Below, piece after piece: positions 11,798 to 22,662 of a DNA stretch of 41,972 nucleotides; position 1 is the stretch's first letter; each line of letters starts with the position of its first letter. The notes under the pieces were generated by a model. The model was not told the origin of the DNA and did no database searches. It saw nothing but the letters and a program-made list of their open reading frames with translations. The position numbers and the translations under genes are program-made. The stretch is from Conidiobolus incongruus B7586. Lineage: Eukaryota; Entomophthoromycota; Entomophthoromycetes; Entomophthorales; Conidiobolaceae. The stretch lies in contig JNEM01013962.1 of the NCBI GenBank assembly GCA_000697335.1, positions 1 to 41,972 of the forward strand, in the 5' to 3' direction.

Positions 11798-13098
11798 TTA
11801 GTTTGGAAATTAAAAAATGGTGAATTTTTTAATTTCTGATCTTTCAATTATATTATACATTTTGAAAGATTTTTTATATAAAAAATATAGGAAAATAACT
11901 TTTTTCAAACTATATATATATATATATATATATATATTTAATTTTAATTATTTTTTTTATTAAAATATTTTGATTTTAAAATTTATACTTAAATAAAATT
12001 ACACTTAAATTAGATTATGATTATTAAAAGACTTTTTTTTAATCTTTAAAACTTAACCATAAACCCTCTAAAATTATTTAAAACTTGTGAATAGTTTATA
12101 GAAATGGTGTTTTATCTAAACCACCATATATTACTAGATTTGTGATTTTAAAGCTAGAAAGGACACTATTTAAGATTTACCAAAATATAAAAGATTAATT
12201 TATATTATTACTATTTTGTTTATTAATAGAGTAAAAAATATATTAAGAAATATCTTTTTATTTCTGTTAAAGAATTATTAAAGTAATTTTATACTAATTA
12301 TATAGGTATATTAAATTTACTTAAGTTTAAAGTTAGATTAATTGATAAAAGTATAAAATAGATATTTATAGATTAATAAAAACTTGAAAGAAAACTAGAA
12401 TAACTATAATTAAACTAAACTTATTAAAATATAACTAAAAATAAATTTTCTGACAATAAATACTTATAATTAATGAATTTTAAATTCTATTATATAACTC
12501 TTTACTTAAAAATAAAATAAAATATTAGGTTAAGCTAAATCAATCACCTTTATAAATTCTAATAAACAAGTATTTTAAATATAAACAAATGTTAATTATT
12601 ATAATAGATTATAATAGTATATAATCTTTTAGTTTAATATCTCAAGGAAAATTAATTAATAGTAACTTATATATTATATTTTTAAACAAAAAAATTGCTA
12701 AATGATATTTTCAATATAAATTAAAAATATTTATTATTTTACATAATAATTGCAAAATATATAAAATTAAAGCTATAAAAGATTTTTTATATAAAAAAAT
12801 AGAGAGAGTCACTATATCTAGTATATTCACTTAATAATAACCTATATATTTATAATTGTTTTTGATAATTAAAAATACAGATTATAAAAAAAATTCCTTT
12901 AAATAAATTAAATTAATTTGGGAAATATCAAATTTCAGTCTTTAATAAAAAAGAACTATTTTTTAGATATTAAAAACTTACTAAAAGTATAGAAAAAAGT
13001 TATTAATAATAAAAAAAGATATAAATTTTATATTATTTATTAATTTATTTGTTTAATTCTAATTTCAAAATTATGCTATTATTTAATCTTTATATTAA
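11798..13098 (+). mobile_element. Mariner-like DNA transposon, decayed
   Basis: A copy of 1301 bp with TA at both ends (11796-11797 and 13099-13100). The 5' terminal repeat begins TTAGTTTGGAAATTAAAAAA and then ATGGTGAA. The 3' end carries the complement, ending ATATTAA. This is the ATGGCAA-type subfamily also seen at 27640-28954. The transposase region is recognisable only by alignment; the segment around 12800-12900 corresponds to the S-P-D...C-D-Y motif. A long (TA)n tract at about 11910-11938 sits just inside the 5' end, as in the other copies. Confidence 0.85.
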
Positions 13099-13787
13099 TA
13101 TCAAAATAAAACAATTAATCAGTTATTTTCTTTATATAAAATATTGGAATAAAATAAAAATTTTATTAAATCTATAAAATTTATTTATTTGCTATATAGC
13201 TACTATATTATAGATTATATACTATATATAATATCTTAATTTGAAAACAATATAATTATATAAATATTAATAATTTTTAATATAGTATTTATTTTATAAT
13301 TTTTAAAAATTTAAGCATTATAAAACAGCTTTTCTGTAATTTCATAAATTACATAAAATATTTAGGAGGTTCTAATATTTTTAAAAATATATAATGATAT
13401 GAATATGGTGCGAAGTTCCAATCAATATCAAAAAGATTTTTTAATTTTGCCTGATATTGAAATATCATAAAAATATTAATTTAAATTTTAAAATATAGAT
13501 TAACTTTATTATATTTTTTATTAAATTAATATAGTATTATCAAATAAGCTTATTTATCCAAATTTAATAAATATCAATAATATACTAGAATAGTAATTTT
13601 TTAGAACTTTGTTTGTTATAAAAAAATTATATATATGAGGTTATTATATATGAAATTATTTTTCATTAATTTAATTTAGTTTATTTTTATATAAGACTTT
13701 AATAATATTCAAACAGTTATAATTATATAATATTAATTATTAATTTTAATAATATATTAAATATATATAATTATAGTAAGTTATAAG
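13099..13787. other. AT-rich spacer between mariner and Ty3 relic
   Basis: Nothing recognised. It is among the most AT-rich parts of the window. Confidence 0.5.
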
Positions 13788-14181
13788 CATAGTGGCAAAT
13801 ACCAATATAGTATAGAGGAAGACTTAACATAAGAGTAGTATAATATAGAATATGGTATTATAATATAGTTATAGCATATAAATATAAACAAAATTTAACT
13901 AAGCTTTGAATTAAGATAAGTCACCAATATATATTAAAATTTATATTAGGTAGTGTTAATATATTATAATATTAATAAGATATAGTCTCAATCTTAGAAA
14001 TAGTAAAAAAAATAAAAAATAATAAGAATTGAGAGAAAAAAAAAGAACCTAATATATTAAATAATTCAATGCTATTTATATAATTAATTTAGCTATAAAA
14101 GTATAAATTAAACATATAATTTATAATTAATTGAATTATATGAAAGTATATATAAGAATTTAAAGAATTAGTTCTTTAATA
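13788..14181 (-). repeat. LTR (3' LTR of the Ty3 fossil)
   Basis: 394 bp, aligned end to end with 19080-19473 without large gaps. No clean 5-bp target duplication remains at the outer flanks. Confidence 0.88.
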
Positions 14182-17100
14182 CTCCCTTAATAAGTTTCTT
14201 AAAGGAAATACACTCTTTAGATTTTTCTAAATAGGTATAATAAACTAAGGTATTTTTGATATCTGTTAAAGGTTCTTATGTAACCTTTTTAATAAGATAA
14301 CTTATCTTTTTTATATAAAAATAAAGCTTATTCCTAATTGATTCAGATCTAACTATATAATTAATATAATATTCTTTTTCTTTATTTTAATTAATAATTA
14401 AATCTAGTTTCAAAATTATTAATCAATTAAGAAGAATATTAAATTCTTTAAAATAAGGTTTGATTTTAGATATATAAAAGAAAAAGTTGATTATTAAAGT
14501 TAAAGGTAATTCTAAGGTAATATGTTTAAAATTTAAATTAATAGATTAAATTTTATAGGGATTATAATAAAATAGCAAGTATTTTAGATTTAAGCTAGAT
14601 TTAAGTAAGGTAGATTTAAGGGTAAATTATTCTAAGTATATATACATACTATTTAATATTTAAAAGGATTCTTAAATAACTTTAAATATTGTTATTCTAT
14701 AATCTTTTAATTCTCTTCTAAGTTAAATAATTAAGGGAATTAATATATTTGATATTAAATTAAAATTCAATAACATTTAAAGATAAGCTGATTTAAAGCT
14801 TTAAAGTAAATATTAAGTTAAGATATTTGTTATAATTAATGAAATAAAAGCTAAAACTTATTAATTTATTAATAAAAATGTTCAATGAATATTAAAATTA
14901 ATAGATATAAATATTTTAATTTAATTAATGTTAATATAAGTTTTAATCATTTATTTTAAGATTTTAATAATTCTTTTAATAAGTTTATTATTTTAGTAAT
15001 AATTAGTAGTAGATATAACTAGATTAATCTTGAAGAAAAAAGATAATAACTTATAAAATCAAGAGTTAAATTATATATCTTTAATAAATACAATAGTTTG
15101 TAGAATTTTATAATAGATAAAGGTATTAGAGAATAATAATTATATAATATTTTTAATTATAGAAGTTTTAAAATAGATAATAAAATAAATATATTTAGAG
15201 AATAAATCGATTATAATTAGTAAATTATTATAACTAATTGTTAATTTAAGAATTTCCATAAAATTAATTTGGATTTATTATTAAGTTTCATTAAAAACTT
15301 ATAAAGGAATAAGTTTACTATATTTTAATTGGGTATTATAGTTAATTCTTTAGTATATATCACAGGTATTAATGTATTTCTAAATTAATTTAATTAAAAA
15401 AAGTTAGCAATATTTTATTTTAATTCTCTTAGTAATCTTTAACTAGTTTTGATATCCTCCAATAAGTAAGTTATAATATTTATTAAATATTGCTTATTAG
15501 ATTTTAAAAATATTATAGATATATAAATAATTATTTTAATATAATAATTTATCAATGATTTTAAATCCTTTAATATATTTTAGTTAATTTATTAATAATT
15601 TTAAGAGTTCTTCTTTAATTAAAATACAGAAATTATTATTTGGTAGTGTTTTTTAAAATAATTTAATAAATTCTTTATTTCCTTTATTAATAATCATTAA
15701 GTTAATATTTGCTGGATTTTTATAATTAGAATAAAAGGGTAAGTAGGTAAGATTTTTTAATAAAGTATCTATAATATAATTTTATTAACCCAAGAGATAT
15801 TAAATAAAAAAGATAAGCTTAGATAATTTTAATCTATTTGACTTATTTTCTTAATAGATACTTTTAAGTATTTAAGTAGATAAGTAATTTATATTCTATA
15901 AATATTAGAAAAAGGTTGTAAAACAAGTAATGTAAATGATTTTTGATTATTTTTACTAAAGCAAAAAGTTCTTGTTTATAAATTAGGTATTTTAATTCAG
16001 CTAGCTTTATTTTTATTAATTAAAATATTATAAGCTTTAAGGTAATATTTATAAAGTTAAACTTAACTTATTCTCCTTTATTTATTATTTTATCTTATAC
16101 TTAAAAGGTAAAATATAAATTAAATTTAAACTAAATTAACTATCTATTATTTGTAAAAGAACTAAAGTTAAAAAAAAATAATGATAGGTAGTTTAAGATT
16201 AAAAATAAATTAAATAGGAGTATTAGTAATATAGAAAATTAAAATATTTATTCAAAAAATATATAACAGGGTTTATTCAAAAAAAGAGTTTTTTCTCAAG
16301 AGATTAGTTAGAGAAGTTATAAGTTCAATAAAAGAATCAATGAAATCTTTAAAATAATTTAATAATTTAAGTATATATATAAGATAATCTTTGTTTATAA
16401 ATATAATAAAAGTTTTTACACCATTAAGTTTAGTTAAATCAATACTAATTCCTTAAGAAGAAAGAATATAACTATAGAAAAATATATAACTATTGAAAAT
16501 ATATTTTGATAATTTTAAAAGTAATTTATATTTTTAAATAATTTGTAAAATTTAATTAACATGTTAAATATATTTTTTTAGTTTTAAATAGATTAAAATA
16601 TTATTAAGGTAAGTAATAATAAAATAATTAAATATAAAATTAAAAAGGGAATTAATAAATTAAGTGAAAGTTATAAGGGTATTATATAATTTAAAGTTTA
16701 TAATAGTGAATTTATAATAGCTTAATAAAGTGTTAAAAATATTTAAAAAAAATAGAATTTTCTTCAACTTTAATATTATAATAGCTATTTAAACATTTAA
16801 TTTAGTGAATATAATAGATTTTAGTATATCTTTAATATCATATAATTTTAATAATAAGGTTTTATCCTTAATATTTTTAGAGTTTAAAACATAGTTATTA
16901 ATATATAGTCTTTAACCATCATTAGTTTTTATATAAAGAAAATAAGAAATTTTTATGACAAGTAAGAAAGTTTAATATACCTATTTTTAAATAGTTTTTG
17001 GATTCCTTATTTTAAAATTTAATATTATTCAAGAAATAAATGATAAGTAAGCTTTAAATATAGTTGTAATTTTAAAAGAAGTTTAATTTTATATTTAATA

Positions 17101-19079
17101 TTATATTTAAAGGGTAATTTACTTACAAGTTCAAAAATATTAACAAATTAACTTAATATAATATATAAGAAGTGATTATTAGTTATAACTTTATTGATAT
17201 TAACAAAAAAAGTAATAATACATAAATAATAAACAAATTAATATCTTTATAAATTATTAAGGTTTTTAATTAAGTTTTTATATTAGTTTTTACTTATAAT
17301 AATAAAATTATTTAATATAATTATAGGGTTAATATTAATTAAAGTATTTAATAATTTTATAATAAGATAATTTAAATTTTTTAAGATTAATTTTATTAAT
17401 TTTTTTAGAATATATAAGAAATAGATTTGTAACCTTTTAGAGTAATATTTATAGATAAAAGACTATAATATTCAAATTAATTTTTACCTAATATAATATT
17501 ATAATTAATGTTACCAACTAAGAATTTAATATATTAGGGGTAGTTAAAAAGTAATAATAGGTATTTAAATACAGTATTTGATGTTTGTTCCATTAAATTA
17601 TTAGTATTTTTAATTATTAAGTTATTTTTTTCATTTGGTAAAGATAGTTTTATAACAATAAAAGAAAAAATAATATAACTAGAACAACTAAAGTTAATTA
17701 AAATATTAACAGGTATATCTATAAAATATCTAGTTAAAATAAATAATAAAGTAATAATTAAATGTAAAAAATCATAAGATAAATTAGTTATCAGAATATT
17801 TTTAGTTTCTAGTAATTTAATTAGTTAAATCTCTTTAGTATATATAATTTAATTTGTAAAATCATTAGTTTATTAAAACTTTTGTGTATTAAATAAGAAT
17901 TTATTAATTAAATATAAAAGAGGTGATTTTAAAATAATATTAATATTATTCAAGTTTAGTTTATTGTTGGTAGATTAAAATTATTAAGAATTAAATAAAT
18001 GTTGCTTTTTGAGAAAGCACTTATTAACTCTATAATTAAATTATATCTTTTAACAATAATAATAACTTTTATCTGTTTTTAAATAAGCTTTAGCTTTTTT
18101 ATTAAAGGTTTTCTTATAAAGTTTGAAAGCAGAAATATTTATTATTTAAGATTTAAATAAGTTAAAATAAGCTCTAAGAGATTAATTCTTAAGATAAAAA
18201 GATTTAATTATAAAATTAAAGATATTATCAATCACAATTATTATATCACAAATTTTAGAATAAACATATTATTAAAATATTCCCTGTTAACTAATTAGAG
18301 TTTTATTTAAAGGTTAAGATATTGTAATAGCTTGTAGATTTATTTTTCTTCAATAATATTTAATATGTTTAAATATATCTTATTAAATTTCTTAATTAAT
18401 TACCTTATAAAAGTTTTTTATTTAAGTTAAAAAAACTTTTCTTTTGTTAATTAGATTTAATTTTTTAGGTAATACCTTTTTTTAAAATTTTTTCTAATTA
18501 TTCAAAGGTTTGTATTCTTATAGTAAGTTATCCCCTTAAAAACTTTTTAAGATTAAGTTTATAATGAGTTAACTGCCAAATATAAATTAATTTTTTCAAA
18601 ACAAAATAGCTAATTTAAAGATATTTTTTAAATCTTTATTATGAATTAAATTAAAATAGTTTTTTATATTCTTAAAATAGTTTTCAAGCTTATAGAGGTT
18701 TTTAAAACTATCATAAATAGTTAGTTTGTTTTTAAAGATATTAAAGAAGTAGTTTGATATATTAATTATAATAAAATAACTAATTAGATTTAAGCTTTTT
18801 GAGTTATATTTTGCATAATCAAAAGTTATCTAATATAAGTTTTTTAGAGGGTAACAAGCTCTTAAAAATTAAGGTTTTAAATTTACTTAGTAATTAAGCT
18901 ATTATCATTATTAAAATAATATAAAAGTATCTTTTTATTTAGTGGTATTATAGTGTATAATATTAAATTAAAGTAAAATAATATTAAATAGAATTTAAAA
19001 TAATAATAAATAGATTTGATGAAATTAATTATTAATTTCTAATAGGTTTTTAATTATTTTCTTATTGCTACTATATAAT

Positions 19080-19473
19080 CATAGTGGTAAATATCAATAT
19101 AATATAGAGGAAAACTTAATATAAGGGTAATGTGATATAAAATATAATATTATAACATAGTTATAATATGCAAATATAAACAAAGTTTAATTAAGCTTCA
19201 AACTGGGATGAGTCACCAATATATATTAAGATTTATATTAGGTAGTATTAATATATTATAATATTAACAAGATATAATTTCAATCTTAGACATAATAAAA
19301 AAGATCAGAAATAGTAAGAATTGAGAGGAAAAAGAAAAACCTAGTTTATTATATAATTTAATAATATTTATATATTTAATTTAATTATAAAAATATAAAT
19401 TAATTATATAATTTATAATTAATTGAATTATATAAAAGTATATATAAGAATTTAAAAAACTAGTCTCTTAACA
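19080..19473 (-). repeat. LTR (5' LTR of the Ty3 fossil)
   Basis: 394 bp, the partner of 13788-14181. The next LTR-like unit begins directly at its outer edge. Confidence 0.88.
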
Positions 19474-19860
19474 AAAGTAATATAATAGTTTTATTATATA
19501 GGAAGATTTAATATAAAAATATTATAACTTATAACTTAGTATTAGTATAATATGATTATATAAATATAAACAAAGTTTATTTAAGAGTTATGAATAAATA
19601 AGTTAATATAAGTATATTAGAATTTATATTAAATAATATTAATAGTATATATTTATATATATAATTTAAGTTTTAAAAAAAATGGTAAAATATCAGAATA
19701 GTAAAAATTAAGAGAAAAAGTAAAAATAATATTTATTAGTTTAATTAATATTATTTATAAAATTAAATTAATTATAATAATATAAATTATTTAATTAATT
19801 TAGAATCAACCTAATAATATAGAATTATATATAATAATTTCAAGAACTATTTTCTTAATA
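19474..19860 (-). repeat. Third, diverged LTR of the same family
   Basis: About 387 bp alignable to the two LTRs of the Ty3 fossil and in the same orientation, abutting the element with no spacer. It is more decayed than either neighbour. It could be an older solo LTR next to which the element inserted, or a remnant of tandem elements reduced by LTR recombination. Confidence 0.7.
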
Positions 19861-20000
19861 ATTTAATCTGTGATAATAATTAAGTTTAGATATTATTGTT
19901 ATATTTTAATATCTTTACTTAATCTTTTTAAATATGATTTAATTTATAATATATAATAATCATTAGAAATTTATTACTAAAGTTTTTAATATATTATCTC

Positions 20001-21637
20001 TTAATATAGAAATTAAATAATAATTAAAATTTAAAATTAAATTATATAAAAATATTAATATATCATTTAAATTACTAATAAATAAAATAAAATTAATTTT
20101 TTTTATTATTAATAAATCTTTATTATATTTCCAGCAAGCTTTTAAGACCAAAAAATCTTTTTTTTATTAAGAATTGAAATTTAAATTTTAGGAATTAATT
20201 TAATTTATAATAAGAATTTTTTTTGAATATTTTTTAATTATATAAAATAACTATAATCATATAGGCTATAGTTTAATTAATATATTGTATATAATAACTC
20301 TTTTATATTTTTTTAAATAAATAATCTTTTATAATCTTAACTTTATATATTTTTATAATTATTATATAAAATAATAATCAAATATTATTTTATTGAAAAT
20401 TTCAATATAAAACTTGTTAAGAGATTAATTTTTTAAATTCTTATATATACTTTCATATAATTCAATTAACTATAAATTATATGATTAATTTATACTTTTA
20501 TAGTTAAATTAATTATATAAATAATATTGAATTATCTAATAAATTAGGTTCCTCTTTTTCCTCTCAATTCTTACTATTTCTTATCTTTTTCATTATTTCT
20601 AAGATTGAGACTACATCCTGTCAATATTACAGTATATTGGCGCTACCTAATATAAATCTTAATATATCAGTGACTCATCCCAGTTCGAAGCTTAATTAAA
20701 CTTTGTTTACATTTGCACGCTACAACCACGTTATAGTACCACGTTCTATGTCACGCTACTCTTATATTAAGTCTTCCTCTGCACTATATTGGTATTTACC
20801 ACCACACTTACAAAATTTATTTTTAATTAATATATGTTTACAAACTAAATAAAAAAACTATATATCATTATAATTTATTATAACAATTAATATTCATTTA
20901 TTAATATAGAATTTATTTATTGAAATTAATAAAAAGGATTGTTTTAGGTTAATATTTTGTTTTGTTGTAAATTAATATAATATATAAAAGTTTTTAAAAT
21001 TCATCAATTATAATGATTTATTATAAAAGCCTTTATCTATAGTCATATCTGAATAAGTTTTGTTTAATAATAACTACTTTAATTTTCTTTTAACCTTATA
21101 TTAAATTATAAGGTATTAATTTTATATTTTCATTGATTAATATTAGTTTAAATCCTAATATATAATTTACTTGTAAAAAAATATTAAACTTCTTAAATTA
21201 TTTTTAAATTAAAATATAAACGTGTTTTTCAATATTTTTTTATTAATTTGTAAAAAAATAAAAAAATAAATTTTTTAAATTTAAGTAAATTTTAAATAAT
21301 ATTTGTCTTAGCTTTACAGTGGCAAATCTAGCAATAAATGGTAGTTTTATATTCAATATTATTTTTATAAGCTATTTGTAAATCTTAAATAGTTTTAAAG
21401 GGTTTATGGTTGAGCTATAATAATACTAAAATAAACAACTTTTGATCATTATTATTTTAATCATGATAAAATTTAATTTTAAATTCTTATATAAAATTAT
21501 GAATAGTTATATATATATATATATTTTGAATATAAAAATTTTCTTATATAATTTATATATAAATTAATTTTTAAAATTAAAATAAGTTTAAAATATCAGG
21601 AATTAAAAATTTTGCCGTTTTTTTCAAATTTATAATA
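20001..21637 (-). mobile_element. Mariner-like DNA transposon, decayed, with nested LTR
   Basis: The flanking halves (about 20001-20414 and 20807-21637) align in order to one mariner read on the minus strand. The left part covers the transposase C-terminus and the right part its N-terminus, ending with TTTGCCGT near 21618. Together they sum to about 1.2 kb once the 392-bp LTR is removed. The outer ends are fuzzy, and the TA flank is not visible on the left. A (AT)n tract at about 21502-21523 lies at the usual place inside the 5' end. No frame survives. Confidence 0.8.
20415..20806 (+). repeat. Solo LTR of the Ty3 family, nested in a mariner
   Basis: 392 bp with TG...CA ends, the reverse complement of the LTRs at 13.8 and 19.1 kb, so opposite in orientation. 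It retains many more G and C residues than those LTRs and is the best preserved member here, hence probably younger or less mutated. No internal region remains, as expected after LTR-LTR recombination. A clean target duplication was not seen. Confidence 0.85.
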
Positions 21638-21716
21638 TCAATAATTCAAATATTAGAATTGATTAAATTTCGTATAATATTCTGAAATTTGGAAAAAAAA
21701 ATTTATTATCTATATA

Positions 21717-22525
21717 TGTTGACGACCGTAAACGTGGGAGGAGGTAGTCTTTTAGAGCTTAAACGGGGAATCGCCAGTGGTAAATGATAGATTACCACAA
21801 GGTTAAGGGAAATTAAGAGGGTTCACCAAATTGGGTGAAAATAGCTTACTGCAAATCAAGGTCTTCGAATAAAGTAAATATCTCACGCTCGTCACAACTC
21901 AATACGTTTTGTGAGTGTTACGAGAAAAACTTAGAGACTGGATACTTTTGAAAATGAAGATAGAAAGATTGGTTTATTGATTGGCTTGTGATGATCTTAT
22001 AATAGGTTCAATTGTTGAGTTTGGGTGGCTATGAATAACTTCAGATGGAAAGCACTAAGTTAGACTAGTTCATAAAATGAAGTACTTCCAATGTGACTTC
22101 TTGCATTAGTGCAATAGTCAGAGTTTCTTGAGTGATGGACAAGATTATTCTTCATCAATGTATATTAATATATTTATGTCAAAGAAACAATCATAAAGTG
22201 ACTACATATTATAAACAAACAATTTATTTATAAACATTTGTTAATTCATTATTGCAACTGAGAATAATTCTATTCCTATGAAGATGTGGAGGAGAATACA
22301 AGCATAGAGAAACGAATCAGGTGAAAAAGAATAAAATACGATTCAAATACATAAAAAGGTAAGTAAAATATAAAATAAACTTAAGAGAATAGAGGAGAGC
22401 GTTTAGTTGAGTTGATTGAATGGTTCAAGTATTTCAAACTGAAACACTGGCTCAAAAAGTTGAATTTTTAGAATATCATCAGTCTTAGGGACAAGGAGTT
22501 AAAATATCCTCTTCAAAAATAATGA
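21717..22525. other. GC-richer insert of unknown nature
   Basis: Composition changes abruptly at 21717: the first 60 bases are about half G+C, against about 15-20% in the preceding DNA. The segment opens with TGTTGACGACCGTAAACG and stays visibly less AT-rich for about 800 bp, until it grades into the 3' flank of P450-C. No open frame, splice-like structure, tRNA or match elsewhere in the window was found. A TG start suggests a solo LTR or another non-autonomous element that arrived recently, but no matching CA end or target duplication could be fixed. The right boundary is approximate. Confidence 0.5.
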
Positions 22526-22662
22526 TAGTTATAAAATCTGTGATGAATAGTCAATTTTTTCACAAATTTCACAATTTCCAAATAAAATATATTTACCAAT
22601 AAGAGATATTTTATTGTATCAGATATATGGATATAAACTAACTTCCTTAGATCATCTTGTAT

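Larger units (their letters stand above)
13788..19473 (-). mobile_element. Ty3/gypsy LTR retrotransposon, fossil
   Basis: A 5686-bp element bounded by two direct repeats of 394 bp (LTRs). Orientation is minus. A primer-binding site resembling the 3' end of initiator Met tRNA lies next to the right-hand LTR at about 19060-19077, and a purine tract lies next to the left-hand LTR (14182-14190). The order read on the minus strand fits gag, with a zinc-knuckle-like patch near 18000-18060, then pol. A reverse transcriptase/RNase H junction is recognisable near 16260-16400, which places it in Ty3/gypsy rather than Ty1/copia. It is broken beyond expression, with dozens of interruptions. The LTRs differ by roughly 15% by eye, mostly transitions, so it is old or was heavily mutated. 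Confidence 0.85.

Noticed and set aside
19963-20151. Minus-strand frame of 62 codons rich in Ile, Asn and Leu.
   Set aside because: It crosses the edge of a decayed mariner and is a composition artefact.
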